Shown here: positions 10,635 to 22,099 of the stretch, piece after piece
Layout: each line of letters starts with the position of its first letter
Numbering within the stretch: position 1 is the first letter of the stretch
Assembly (NCBI GenBank): GCA_023375785.1
Contig: SZWC01001510.1
Coordinates: 1-64,000 of the forward strand
DNA from: Penium margaritaceum
Taxonomy: Eukaryota > Streptophyta > Zygnematophyceae > Desmidiales > Peniaceae
Length of the DNA stretch: 64,000 nucleotides
Direction: 5' to 3'
Notes under the pieces: model-generated
What the model was told of the DNA's origin: nothing
The model's input: the letters and a program-made list of their open reading frames with translations, nothing else
Databases searched by the model: none
Made by a program: the position numbers and the translations under genes

Positions 10635-12856
10635 TCGTAGCCGGTCATCAGCATCTGCGCACTCTTCGCGTCCCACTTTTGCCGCTTCTCCTTTGGCACG
10701 TACATGTGCGCCAAGCTGCCAAACCCGCAAAGATGACCCATGCTCGGCTTCTTGCCAAACCACGCCTCGTACGGCGTCATGTGCTCTAGGGCCTTGGTTG
10801 GACTGCGGTTCTTGATGTAGACCGCAGTGCTCACGGCTTCAGCCCGGAAGTCGTAGGTCAGCCGGGCCGCGTGTAGCATGGAGCGCTCCGACTCCACAAT
10901 GGTACGGTTGGTGTGTTCTGCTACCCTGTTATGCTACGGCGAGTACGGCGCGGTACGCTTCGCCTTGATGCAAGCTGCTGCGAGGTATTCCTGGAACTCC
11001 TTGCTTAGGTATTCACCATCGCGATCGCTACGCAGCGCCTTGATCTTCTTGCCAGTCTGGTTCTCCACCATGGCCTTGAAATTCTTGAACCTATTAAAGC
11101 ACTTGTCCTTGGAGGAAAGGAAGTAGACAGCAATGTAACGGGTGAAATCATCAATGAAGGTGAGAAAATACATAGAGCCTCCAAAGCTCTAAGTCTGCAT
11201 CGGTCCACACAAGTCCGTGTGGACCAGTTCCAACACCTCTTTCGCACGCTCTCCTGCTCGAGAGAATGCCTCGCAATGCTGCTTCCCTTCCAAACAGCCG
11301 ATGCATAACTGCTGCTCAAAGTTAGAGATGGTAAAGAGGTCACAAACCATGTGCTTTGCTTGATGCTACTGCAAGGCGCGCATGCCAATGTGGTCGTAGC
11401 GCGCATGCAAGATCTCGCCATCTGTCGCCTGTACCACTGCTGCATGACTCTGCTCACGCGGGATCTTGGTCGCCCCCAGCAGGCGGTACATGTTGCCCTC
11501 CTTCACTGACTTGGCAAACTCCTCTCCTGTTTCCTTGATAAAGATGTAGCCATAGTCATCGTCAAAAACAACGCGCAATCCTGTGTTGGTGAGAGAGGAC
11601 ATTGAGAGAAGGTTGAACGCAGCATCAGGTACATATACGACGCCATGGAGAACTCCGACTTCAATGCCACGCGGGGTCTCCAACCACATCTCCATACTCC
11701 CAATCCCCTCAGCATACACCACCCGATCATCACCCAAAGCAATCGGACAATGAGGAATGGAGAGCACCTGCGTGAACCACTCCTTGTGGTACGTCACACT
11801 CTTGGTACACCCCGAGTCCTTGTACCACACCAAATCCGCCTTTTCCTTCTGCGACATATTAGACTTCGCCATGAAGAGGCGGTCGCGCACCTCCTTGGCA
11901 ACGTTCATGTTGCCAAAATGGCGCACGCTAGTCTGGTTCTGCTGCTGTTGCTTGCGTTGTCGTGACTACTGTTGCTGTGGAGATTGTTGCTTTTGCTGTT
12001 GCTGCTGCTGCTCCTTCTAGTCTCTCTTGAACTTGAAGCTCTCTTTCTTGTAGTGCCTCTCTTTCTGGCAATAGTGGCACTTGCCCTTCTTCTTGCCTCT
12101 TTGCTGCGTGGAGTGCTACTATAGCTGGTTGCGTGAGTCCATGGCCATGAAAGCTGCTTCATTACTACTACTGCCGTCATTGCGCTTTGCTGCATTGCGA
12201 CGCAGTTCCACCGACACAAAGTACGTGCAGTTGAAGTCGAGGTCGAGAGTCGGCTGGCACTCCAACGTCTCTCGCACCGTGTCGTAGCTGGTTGGGAGTC
12301 CCCTCAGCAAGAGGAGGATGAAGCGCGTCTCTTCCACAGGGTTGCCGGCCGCTCTCGACTGCTTCGCCAGCTCCTTTGCCCTGTCCAGATACGCCTCCAT
12401 CCCTTCACTACCCTGCATTTTCAACGCCATCATCTTCTCCTCCAAAAGTATGAGGAATGTAGGATCCTTGCTCTCATACTTCTTGCATAACATGTCCCAC
12501 CCCTCCTTTGCAGTAGCCTTGTCACTCACGTACTGAAGATGCGGGTTGGAGATGGTGTTGACAAGCAGCCTTTAGGCCTGCCTGTCCTTTTTCTTTCACT
12601 CCTCATATGCCGCTGCTGCAGTTGTAGATGAACTTGCATCTTCTGCACCTTTCTGCGGACTCTTCCTCGCCACCACCTCTGTTGTAGTGATGCCTTTTGG
12701 TTGTGGAGGCGGAGCGCGCTCGTCGCCGCTCACCACCTCCCACAAGCCCCTCTCCTCCAAAAGGAAGCGAGTACGGATCTTCCAAAACTTGAAGTTGGTG
12801 CGTCCTTCCTGCCTCTCCAAGGACTGGGCTGCTGTTACCACGCCTGGTGCTGCCAT
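10635..12856 (-). pseudogene. P2 integrase-protease-gag, copy A
   Basis: Gag starts at ATG 12856 (MAAPGVVTAAQSLERQEG). TGA replaces the Trp after AAAAYEE at 12596. The knuckle lies near 12060, followed by a Gln-rich tract with TAGs. Protease keeps YKDSGCTKS (near 11810). Integrase carries GCLEGKQH, DDFTRY and [12 protein letters not shown], then the conserved RSPTKALEHMTPYEAWFGKK. It ends at the P3 scar. It is a few percent different from copy B at 17621-19842 by eye and shares the gag TGA, so the two descend from one broken copy. Confidence 0.88.
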
Positions 12857-13440
12857 TTTGAGCCTTGGTGATGCTCAGCGCTGCCCTTGAGTGGCGGCGC
12901 TAACCCTGCTTCTGCTGCTGCTTCAGCCAGAAATCTATCTGACAGAAAATGGACTGTAGAGGCCAGCAGACTAAGAATTTTGAAAAATGAAGCCCACAAA
13001 TGGAAAATTCAGCTCAAAACCTTTCAAATCCACCTACAAAACAGGGTCATCAACAAGGGATTTTGAAAGATATGCCCTCTTGAAAACAGGGTATGTTTCT
13101 GCTCCTACTCCAACTCAGACCAGCTAGCTTGTAAAACGGCGTTTCTCCCAAACGTACTGATGGAATGCAAATGTTTTTGCGTCAATGCAAAGCTTAGGAA
13201 AAATACTACAATTCCCAATTGCCACTTTTTAAATTTGACAAAGAAACAAGAGAGTTATGGTCATCACAAGGCGACAGTCTTACTCACACAGAAGAGTGTA
13301 GCCCTGGCCGACCTCCTTTTGAGCATAACTCTCAATCCAACTATTGGATCTTGGCCATCTTGGGTTTGCTGGAATTTTTGTCTCTTTACCTTGAAGATCC
13401 AGTGGTTGATTGTCAAATCTGGTGAAGGTTTGACCCCAAC

Positions 13441-13461
13441 CCGTCACTCTCAAAGTGACGG
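13441..13461 (-). promoter_or_regulatory. Leader hairpin and primer site, P2 copy A
   Basis: A perfect 8-bp inverted repeat, CCGTCACT and AGTGACGG, around CTCAA in the untranslated leader (12857-13489). The primer site at 13490-13502 has one change (TGGTATCAGAACC). The hairpin lies about 30 nt 3' of the primer site in the element's orientation. Confidence 0.75.
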
Positions 13462-13504
13462 CCTGTGCTGGCTGAAAGTGGCAGAACTTGGTTCTGATAC
13501 CAAA

Positions 13505-14553
13505 TGCTGGAACTTGAGGAGGGAGCCTTGGAGCAGCGATCATTTGTGATTGGAAGGGCATCACTTGTGCTGAAGAATGGTTGTTCAATCACTCAAAATG
13601 GTGGAGTACATATAGAGCTAGAGCTTGGGCAAGTCAGCCCTCTCACAAGCCATACCACTTAGCCATGGAGGCTAAGGCTCACACACTAGAGTCCATAATC
13701 TCACACAAGGGAGGAAATCAGCCTAGCAATCAGGCTGACCACTCACACACGACCTAGAGAGCTAGAGAATGCTCTCATGGCACACTCCTAGTGGTCACAT
13801 AACCCACAAACCCATGGAGAATCGCCATGTGTCCATGGCTAGCTCACAAGGATCTCAACTCACCTTAAAAGCAAGGAGAGGTACCTTTATCCTAGTCAAT
13901 ACACTCTGACAAGGCAATCCTAAGACCAANGAGCTAGAGCTTGGGCAAGTCAGCCCTCTCACAAGCCACACCACTTAGCCATGGAGGCTAAGGCTCACAC
14001 ACTAGAGTCCATAATCTCACACAAGGGAGGAAATCAGCCTAGCAATCAGGCTGACCACTCACACACGACCTAGAGAGCTAGAGAATGCTCTCATGGCACA
14101 CTCCTAGTGGTCACATAACCCACAAACCCATGGAGAATCGCCATGTGTCCATGGCTACCACACAAGGATCTCAACTCACCTAAAAAGTAAGGAGAGGTAC
14201 CTTTATCCTAGTCAACACACTCTGACAAGGCAATCCTAAGACCAAGGACCTTTTTCGATATTTCTCCCATCAGGTCTTAATCTGGACCTCTTGTCTTTTT
14301 CTTTCTTCAGGCTAAGGCATGGAGCCATCGCCCATGGTCACCCGGATATCGACGGTCGATGACCCCGGAAACTACGAGAATTCATATCTCCCAATCCGAC
14401 TGTTGGATTTGCCTCAAACATGGATCGTAGACATTTTGCCACCTGATCATTCCAATGGTGAAATCGGATTGACGATCTGAGCAGGAATTCGGTACTTTCC
14501 TGGAACTTGTTCCTGTGGACCTAAAACTGAGCTGGATGGCTCCTTTCCCAACA
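13505..14553 (-). repeat. P2 middle LTR with internal N and duplication
   Basis: Starts TGCTGGAACTTGAGG and ends TTTCCCAACA. It is about 1,049 bp instead of ~735, because 13615-13929 is repeated at 13931-14245 on either side of a single N at 13930. It serves as the 5' LTR of the copy A unit and the 3' LTR of the RT unit to its right. The duplication is probably an unmerged contig overlap. Confidence 0.85.
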
Positions 14554-16538
14554 ATCTGCCACTTTGCCGTAGACAGAGTGGGCTGAGTCTACATGCCTTC
14601 ATGCAGAACTACTCCTTCTGACGGGTCACTCGCTTGGGTCAAAAATCAGCGACCTGCTTGCTGGTTGGAGTAAACTCTAGCTTGATAGCACCCTCCTGCA
14701 CCATGTGCCTGATGAAATGATATGCGATGTCAATGTGCTTGGTGTGTGCATGGTACTCAGGATTCTTGGCGAGTGCAATTGAGCTCTGGTTGTCGACGCG
14801 CACAGGAAATGGAACTACTGCACTCCCTCTCATCTCGGCCATGAGACGGAGCCAAACTGCTTCCTTGGCTCCAAAGCTGAGAGACGCGTATTCAGCTTCC
14901 GTGCTTGAGGTGGCCACGACCACCTGCCGCTTGCTGCACCAGCTGATGGCCCCGCCATTCATGAAGAACACATGTCCAGAGATGGACTTGCGGTCCTCAA
15001 GGTTTGAAGCCCAATCGGCGTCTGTGTAACCGATGATGCTGTTGTCATTGCCGTTGTAGGTGATGCCGATGTTCATGGTTCCAGCAAGGTAGCGGAAGAT
15101 CCGCTTCACTGCCTTCTGGTGCTCTCGTCCGGGATGAGCCATGTGCTGGCTCACAGCACTCACAGCCTGTGCGAGGTCCGGCCTGGTTGCCACCATCAGG
15201 TACATGAGACTGCCGACGGTGCTCTAGTACTTCTGCCGCTCAGCTACATTTGCTTCTCCATTGAAGCTCACGAGGAACTGCCGCATCTCCAGCGGTGTGC
15301 CGATGGGTTTTGCCTCTGCCATGCCAAACCGCTGCAAAAAATCCTTAATGTAGCAGCTCTCCTGCAGCGAGAGACAGCGTGACTTGCGGTCACGCGTGAT
15401 CTGGATACAGAGGAAGTATGATGCCTCCCCGAGATCAGACATCTGGAAGCGCTCCTACATGGCTTCCTTGAACTCCTGTAGTGCAGACATGCTTTTCGAA
15501 AGGAGGAGCATGTCATCCACATAGACAATGATGATGAGGATCTCATACTCATGCTGCCAGCGATACACGCTGTAGTCACACTCGCTTCGCTCAAACCCCA
15601 TGCACTCCAAGCACGCGACGCTTGCTTCAGGCCTTAGCGTGACTTCTGCAGCTTGCAGACCAGGTACTCCTGACCATCCATGACGAACCCCTCCGGCTGC
15701 TCCATGTAGATCTCCTCCTCCAAGTAACCATTCAAAAATGTCGTCTTGACATCCATGTGGTGAACCTCGAAGTCCTCAGCTGCTGCATAAGAGAGGAGCG
15801 TGCGCACAGAGGCAAACTTTGCAACAAGGGCAAAAGTTTCTGTGTAGTCGATGCCCTCCTGCTGCGAGTAGCCCTTGGCGACCAGCCTCGCCTTGTGCAT
15901 TTCTAGGTTACCATCTGCTCCCCGCTTCTTCTTGAACACCCACTTGCACTTGATCATCTTACGTCCTGATGGACGCTCTGTCAGCTCCCACGTGCCGTTG
16001 TCCTATTGCGATTGTATCTCCTGCTGCATGGCTTGCGTCCAATCTCCTGCATTCGGTGAAGCCATGGCCTCCTTGTATGGTGTTGGCTCATCTGAATCTG
16101 CTGCAACTGCGACGTTCATCTGTTCTAGTTTCTGCAGCATCTAGAAATGGTAGCGCTCAACAGGTTTGTAACACACCCTAAGAGGGTACCTGCGACCTGG
16201 TGCTGGAGCCTTAGCGGGCGGCTGGCGCGGTGCTGCTGGCACAACTGCTGCTACTGGTGGTGCTATATCTCCCTCCTCTGCTTCTGCCGATGAGGCTTCT
16301 GTATGTACAACATCAGACATGGGAGAGTAGAGTGATTCTCCCACTGTCACAGTAGATGAAGGATCGAGAGAAACTGGGTCAGGAAGAATTTCTGCTCCCA
16401 CTATCTCGTCAGTTGCAGGTTCTGCTGCCTCTTCAGACACGATGATGGTGCCAATGACGTTGCTCTCGTTGAAGACGACATCCCTAAAGATGATGACGTG
16501 GCCTGTATCCCTCGCGCAGAGGCAATACGCCTTGCTTG
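14554..16538 (-). pseudogene. P2 RNase H, RT and linker
   Basis: RNase H at 14639-15205 is open and well kept: RPDLAQAVSAVSQHM, YTDADWASN, STEAEY and VDNQSSIAL. RT at 15224-15957 has KCKWVFKKKRGADGN, HHMDVKTTFLNG and YVDD at 15512-15523. A TAG replaces Gln between QKY and GSLMYL near 15224, and a short deletion after KQASRAW shifts the frame. The acidic, Pro-rich linker at 16141-16538 (LYSPMSD, RYPLRV) ends at the P3 insertion point. Confidence 0.9.
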
Positions 16539-16543
16539 CCACG

Positions 16544-17281
16544 TGTTCGGAAAGGAGCCATCCGACTCAGTTTCAGGTCCAGAGGAGCAAGTTTAAGGAA
16601 AGTACCAGATGCCTATTCCGATCGTCAATCTGACTTCACTCTTGAAAAGATCAGGTGGCAAAATGTCTACCGTCCAAGTTTGAGGCCAATCCAACGGTCG
16701 GATTAGGAGATATGAATTTTCGTAGTTTCCGGGGACATCGACCGTCGATATCCGGGTGACCATGGGCGATGGCTCCATGCCTTAGCCTGAGAAAAGAAAA
16801 AGGCAAGAGGTCCAGGGTCGAGACCTGATGGGAGAAATATCCAAAAAGGTCCTTGGTCATAGGATTGCCTTGTCAGAGTGTGCTGACTAGGATAAAGGCA
16901 CCTCTCCTTACTCTTTAGGTGAGTTGAGATCCTTATGTACTAGCCATGGAAACATGGCGATTCTCCATGGGTTTGTGGGTTATGTGACCACTAGGAGTGT
17001 GCCATGAGAGCATTCTCTAGCTCTCTAGGTCGTGTGTGAGTAGTCAGCCTGATTACTAGGCTGATTTCCTCCCTTGTGTGAGATTATGGACTCTAGTGTG
17101 TGAGCCTTAGCCTCCATGGCTAAGTGGTGTGGCTTGTGAGAGGGTGGACTTGCCCAAGCTCTAGCTCTATATGTACTCCATCATTTTGAGTGATTGAACA
17201 ACCATTCTTCAGCACAAGTGATCCCCTTCCAATCACACATGCTCGCTGCTCCAAGGCTCCCTCTCTCCTCAAGTTCCAACA
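16544..17281 (+). repeat. P3 LTR, left (738 bp)
   Basis: A complete plus-oriented Copia-P LTR, TGTTCGGAAAGG to TTCCAACA, inserted between CCACG (16539-16543) and CCACG (17616-17620) in P2 pol. It has a TATA-like TATATGTA at 17168-17175, about 110 bp before its end. It is followed not by a primer site but by a foreign 32-bp piece and an N gap. Confidence 0.88.
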
Positions 17282-17313
17282 TTGGATGTGCCCCTTTTGT
17301 TGCATTGCCAACA
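17282..17313 (-). other. Orphan 32-bp zinc-knuckle-like fragment
   Basis: By eye this resembles the Copia-B knuckle DNA near 4332-4365; on minus it reads CWQCNKRG. It sits directly between the P3 LTR end and the N gap. It may be the edge of a further element hidden in the gap, or a mis-joined contig end. Confidence 0.6.
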
Positions 17314-17389
17314 NNNNNNNNNNNNNNNNNNNNNNNNNNNNNNNNNNNNNNNNNNNNNNNNNNNNNNNNNNNNNNNNNNNNNNNNNNNN
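17314..17389. other. Assembly gap, 76 Ns
   Basis: Unknown sequence. The 220 bp on its right repeats the 220 bp ending at 17281 with one visible difference, so the gap lies either inside a P3 element between two LTRs or at a repeat-induced misjoin. Confidence 0.95.
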
Positions 17390-17615
17390 CTAGGCTGATT
17401 TCCTCCCTTGTGTGAGATTATGGACTCTAGTGTGTGAGCCTTAGCCTCCATGGCTAAGTGGTGTGGCTTGTGAGAGGGTGGACTTGCCCAAGCTCTAGCT
17501 CTATATGTACTCCATCATTTTGAGTGATTGAACAACCATTCTTCAGCACAAGTGATCCCCTTCCAATCACACATGCTCGCTGCTCCAAGGCTCCCTCTCT
17601 CCTCAAGTTTCAACA
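17390..17615 (+). repeat. P3 LTR, right piece
   Basis: The last 226 bp of a plus-oriented Copia-P LTR, near-identical to 17063-17281 and sharing the unusual AGGGTGGACT. It ends TTTCAACA and is followed by CCACG at 17616-17620, the right-hand target duplication of P3. Confidence 0.88.
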
Positions 17616-17620
17616 CCACG

Positions 17621-19842
17621 TCGTAGCCGGTCATCAGCAGCGCACTCTTCGCGTCCCACTTTTGCCGCTTCTCCTTTGGCACGTACATGTGCGCCAAGCT
17701 GCCAAACCCGAAAAGATGACCCACGCTGGGCTTCTTGCAAAACCACGCCTCGTACGGCGTCATGTACTCCAGGGCCTTGGTTGGACTACGGTTCTTGATG
17801 TAGACCGCATTGCTCACGGCTTCAGCCCGGAAGTCGTAGGTCAGCCGGGCCGCGTGCAGCATGGAGCGCGCCGACTCCACAATGGTACGGTTGGCGTGTT
17901 CTGCTACCCTGTTATGCTACGGCGAGTACGACGCGGTACGGTGCGCCTTGATGCCAACTGCTGCGAGGTAGTCCTGGAACTCCTTGCTTAGGTATTCACC
18001 ATCGCGATCGCTACGCAGCGCCTTGATCTTCTTGCCGGTCTGGTTCTCCACCATGGCCTTGAACTCCTTGAACCTATCAAAGCACTGGTCCTTGGAGGAA
18101 AGGAAGTAGACAGCAGTGTAACGTCTGAAATCATCAATGAAGGTGAGAAAATACATAGAGCCTCCAAAGCTCTAGGTCTGCATCGGTCCACACAAGTCCG
18201 TGTGGACCAGCTCCAACACCTCTTTTGCACGCTCTCCTGCTCGAGAGAAGGCCCCGCGATGCTGCTTCCCTTCCAAACAGCCGATGCATAACTGCTGCTC
18301 AAAGTCAGAGATGGTAAAGAGGTCACGCACCATCTGCTTCGCTTGAAGCTGCTGCAAGGCACGCATGCCGATGTGGTCGTAGCGCGCATGCCAGATCTCG
18401 CCATTTGTCGCCTGTACCACTGCTGCATGACTCTGCTCACGCGGGATCTTGGTCGCCCCCAGCAGGCGGTACATGTCGCCCTCCTTCACCGACTTGGCCA
18501 ACTCCTCTCCTGTTTCCTTGATAAGGATGTAGCCATAGTCATCATCAAAAACAATGCGCAATCCTGTGTTGGTGAGAGAGGACACTGAGAGAAGGTTGAA
18601 CGCAGCATCAGGTACATATAGGACGCCATGGAGAACTCCCACTTTAATGCCACGCGGGGTCTCCAACCACATCTCCATAATCCCAATCCCCTCAGCATAC
18701 TCCACCCGATCATCACCCAAAGCAATCGGACAATGAGGAATGGAGAGCACCTGCGTGAACCACTCCTTGTGGTACGTCAGACTCTTGGTACACCCCGAGT
18801 CCTTGTACCACACCAAATCCGCCTTTTCCTTCTGCGACATATCAGACTTCGCCATGAAGAGGCGGTCGCCCACCTTCTTGGCAACATTCATGTTGCCAAA
18901 ATGGCGCACGCTAGTCTGGTTCTGCTGCTGCTGCTTGCGTTGTGACTGCTGTTGCTGTTGCTGTGGAGATTACTGCTTTTGCTGTTGCTGCTGCTGCTCC
19001 TTCTGGTCTCTCTTGAACTTGAAGCTCTCTTTCTTGTAGTGCCTCTCTTTCTGGCAATAGTGGCACTTGCCCTTCTTCTTGCCTCTCTGCTGCGTGGAGT
19101 GCTATTGTTGCTGGTTGCGTGAGTCCATGGCCATGAAAGCTGCTTCATTACTGCTACTGCCGCCACTGCGCTTTGCTGCATTGCGACGCAGTTCCACCTG
19201 CACAAAGTACGTGTAGTTGAAGTCGAGGTCGAGAGTCGGCTGGCACTCCAACGTCTCTCGCACCGTGTCGTAGCTGGTTGGGAGTCCCCTCAGCAAGAGA
19301 AGGATGAAGCGCGTCTCTTCCACAGGGTTGCCGGCCGCTCTCAACTGCTTCGCCAGCTCCTTTGCCCTGTCCAGATACGCCTCCATCCCTTCACTACCCT
19401 GCATTTTCAACGCCATCATCTTCTCCTCCAAAATTATGAGGAATGTAGGATCCTTGCTCTCATACTTCTTGCATAACATGTCCCACCCTTCCTTTGCAGT
19501 AGCCTTGTCACTCACGTACTGAAGATGCGGGTTGGAGATGGTGTTGACAAGCAGCCTGTAGGCCTGCCTGTCCTTTTTCTTTCACTCCTCATATGCCGCT
19601 GCTGCAGATGTAGATGAACTTGCATCTGCTGCACCTTTCTGCGGACTCTTCCCTACCACCACCTCTGCTGCAGTGATGCCTTTTGGCTGTGGAGGCGGAG
19701 CGCGCTCGTCGACGCTCACCACCTCCCACAAGCCCCTCTCCTCCAAAAGGAAGCGGCTACAGATCTTCCAAAACTTGAAGTTGGTGCATCCTTCCAGCCT
19801 CTCCAAGGACTGGGCTGCTGTTACCACGCCTGGTGCTACCAT
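17621..19842 (-). pseudogene. P2 integrase-protease-gag, copy B
   Basis: Gag starts at ATG 19842 (MVAPGVVTAAQSLERLEG) and has the same TGA after AAAAYEE (19582) as copy A. An open stretch at 19102-19515 holds SDKATAKEGWDMLCKKYESK and LLLRGLPTSYDTVRETLE. The knuckle lies near 19050-19080. Protease (18172-18909) keeps YKDSGCTKSLTYHKEW. Integrase has HARYDHIGMRALQQL, a GCLEGKQHRGAF zinc half and [15 protein letters not shown]. It is the better-kept of the two copies. Confidence 0.9.
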
Positions 19843-20426
19843 TTTGAGCCTTGGTAATGCTCAGCGCTGCCCTTGAGTGGCGGAGCTAACCCTGCTTCTG
19901 CTGCTGCTTCAGCCAGAAATCTGTCTGACAGAAAATGGACTGTAGAGGCCAGCAGACTAAGAATTTTGAAAAACGAAGCCCACAAATGGAAAATTCAGCT
20001 CAAAACCTTTCAAATCCACCTATAAAACAGGGTCATCAACAGGGAATTTTGAAAGATATGCCCTCTTGAAAACAGGGTATGTTTCTGCTCCTACTCCAAC
20101 TCAGACCAACCAGCTTGTAAAACGGCGTTTCTCCCAAACGTACGGATGGAATGCAAATATTTTTGCATCAATGCAAAGCTTAGGAAAAATACTACAATTC
20201 GCAATTGCCACTTTTTAAATTTGACAAAGAAACAATAGAGTTATGGTCATCACAAGGCGACAGTCTTACTCACAGAGAAGAGTGTAGCCCTGGTCGATCT
20301 TGTTTTGAGCATAACTCTCAATCCAACTGTTGGATCTTGGCCATCTTGGGTTTGTTGGAAAGTTTGTCTCTTGACCTTGAAGATCCAGTGGTTGATCGTC
20401 AAATCCGGTGAAGGTTTGACCCCAAC

Positions 20427-20447
20427 CCGTCACTCTCAAAGTGACGG
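20427..20447 (-). promoter_or_regulatory. P2 leader hairpin (copy B)
   Basis: Perfect arms CCGTCACT and AGTGACGG around CTCAA, between the primer site (20475-20487, TGGTATCAGAGCC on minus) and gag. The leader 19843-20474 has no gene. Confidence 0.8.
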
Positions 20448-20489
20448 CCTGTGCTGGCTGAAATTGGCAAACTTGGCTCTGATACCAAA

Positions 20490-21227
20490 TATTGGAACTT
20501 GAGGAGAGAGGGAGCCTTGGAGCAGCGAGCATGTGTGATTGGAAGGGCATCACTTGTGCTGAAGAATGGTTGTTCAATCACTCAAAATGATGGAGTACAT
20601 ATAGAGCTAGAGCTTGGGCAAGTCAACCCTCTCACAAGCTACACCACTTAGCCATGGAGGCTAAGGCTCACACACTAGAGTCCATAATCTCACACAAGGG
20701 AGGAAATCAGCCTAGCAATCAGGCTGACCACTCACACACGACCTAGAGAGCTAGAGAATGCTCTCATGGCACACTCCTAGTGGTCACATAACCCACAAAC
20801 CCATGGAGAATCGCCTTGTGTCCATGGCTCGCACACAAGGATCTCACCTCACCTAAAAACTAAGGAGAGGTACCTTTGTTCTAGTCAGCACACTCTGACA
20901 AGGCAATCCTAAGACCAAGGACCTTTTTGGATATTTCTCCCATCAGGTCTTGACCCTGGACCTCTTGCCTTTTTCTTTTTTCAGGCTAAGGCATGGAGCC
21001 ATCGCCCATGGTCACCCGGATATCGATGGTCGATGACCCCGAAACCTAGGAAGATTCATATCTCCCAATCCGACCGTTGGTCTGGCCTCAAACTTGGACC
21101 ATAGACATTTTGCCACCTGATCTTATCAATGGAGTAGTCGGATTGACGATCGGAGCAGGCATCTGGTACTTTCCTGGAACTTGTTCCTGTGGGCCTGAAA
21201 TTGAGCCGGATGACTTGTTTCCCAATT
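20490..21227 (-). repeat. P2 5' LTR (738 bp)
   Basis: Begins TATTGGAACTTGAGG (TG changed to TA) after the primer site and ends CCCAATT where CCCAACA is expected. GATGA follows at 21228-21232, matching 9909-9913. Confidence 0.88.
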
Positions 21228-22099
21228 GATGATGGCGTTGAAAATGCAGGGTGGCAAAGATATGGAGGCGTACTTGGATAGGGTAAAGGAGCTGGCGAAG
21301 GAGCAGAAAGCAGCGGAAAGCCTGCAATCCTGTGGAAGACACGCGCTTCGTCCTCACTGTTGAGGGGACTCCCAACGAGCTATGAGACGCTGCGAGAGAA
21401 ATTGGAGTGCCAGCCGTCTCTTGACCTGGACTTCATCTGCTCGCACCTGGTACATGTAGAACTATATGGCAATGCAGCAAAGCGCAATGGCGGCAGTAGC
21501 AATAGTGAAGCAGCTTTCATGGCCATGGGTTCACGCAACCAGTAGCAGCAACTGTCTGGGAAGTAGAGAGGCAAGAAGGACAAGTGCTACTATTGCCAGA
21601 AAAAGGGGATCTACAAGAAAGAGTGCTTCAAGTTCTAGAGGGACCAGAAGGAAGAACTGCAGTAGTCTAAAAACAGTAACCTCTACAGCAATAACAGCAG
21701 CGGTCACAGCAACGTGAGCAATAGCAGCAGTAACAGAACCAAACTGGCGTGCGCTATTCTGGCAACATGAATGTCACCAAGGAATGCGCGACCGCCTCTT
21801 CATGGCGAAGTCTGACATGTCGCAGAAGGAAGAGGCAGATCTGGTGTTGTACAAGGACTCAGGGTGTACCAAGAGTCTGACTCATTACAAGGAGTGATTT
21901 ACGTAGCTACTCTCCATTCCCCGTCCTCTGATTGCTTTGGCTGATGATCGGATGGTGTATGCTGGGGGCATTGGGATTGTGGAGATGTGGTTGGAGACCC
22001 CGCGTAGTATTGAAGTAGGAGTGTTCCATGACGTGCTATACGTACCTAATGCTACGTTCAATCTTCTCTTAGTGTCCTCTCTCACCAACACAGGACTGC
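21228..22099 (+). pseudogene. P1 gag 3' part and protease (between P2 and P4)
   Basis: Resumes P1 gag at MALKMQGGKDMEAYLDRVKE, then LLRGLPTSYETLREKLE and the knuckle CYYCQKKGIYKKEC, in which the His position is Ile. The Gln-rich tract contains TAGs where related copies have CAG. A protease-side segment follows (VYAGGIGIVEMWLETPRSIE), ending SSLTNTGL where P4 inserted. At least two frameshifts are present. Confidence 0.85.

Larger units (their letters stand above)
9914..21227 (-). mobile_element. Copia-P copy P2, duplicated internally
   Basis: A minus-strand element inside P1 gag. GATGA flanks it at 9909-9913 and 21228-21232, a perfect 5-bp duplication. It holds three LTR blocks (9914-10536, 13505-14553, 20490-21227), one RT/RNase H block (14554-16538) and two integrase-protease-gag blocks (10635-12856 and 17621-19842). 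Both of the latter begin at the same P3 insertion scar. The simplest reading is an LTR-sharing tandem dimer that lost one RT block. An assembly duplication cannot be excluded, because an N joins the copies at 13930. Confidence 0.82.

Noticed and set aside
11930-12020. CAG/CTG trinucleotide arrays as microsatellites
   Set aside because: They lie in the Gln-rich tract after the gag knuckle in every Copia-P copy (also near 18930, 27180, 40000, 53400, 57320 and 63370) and are coding, with interruptions.
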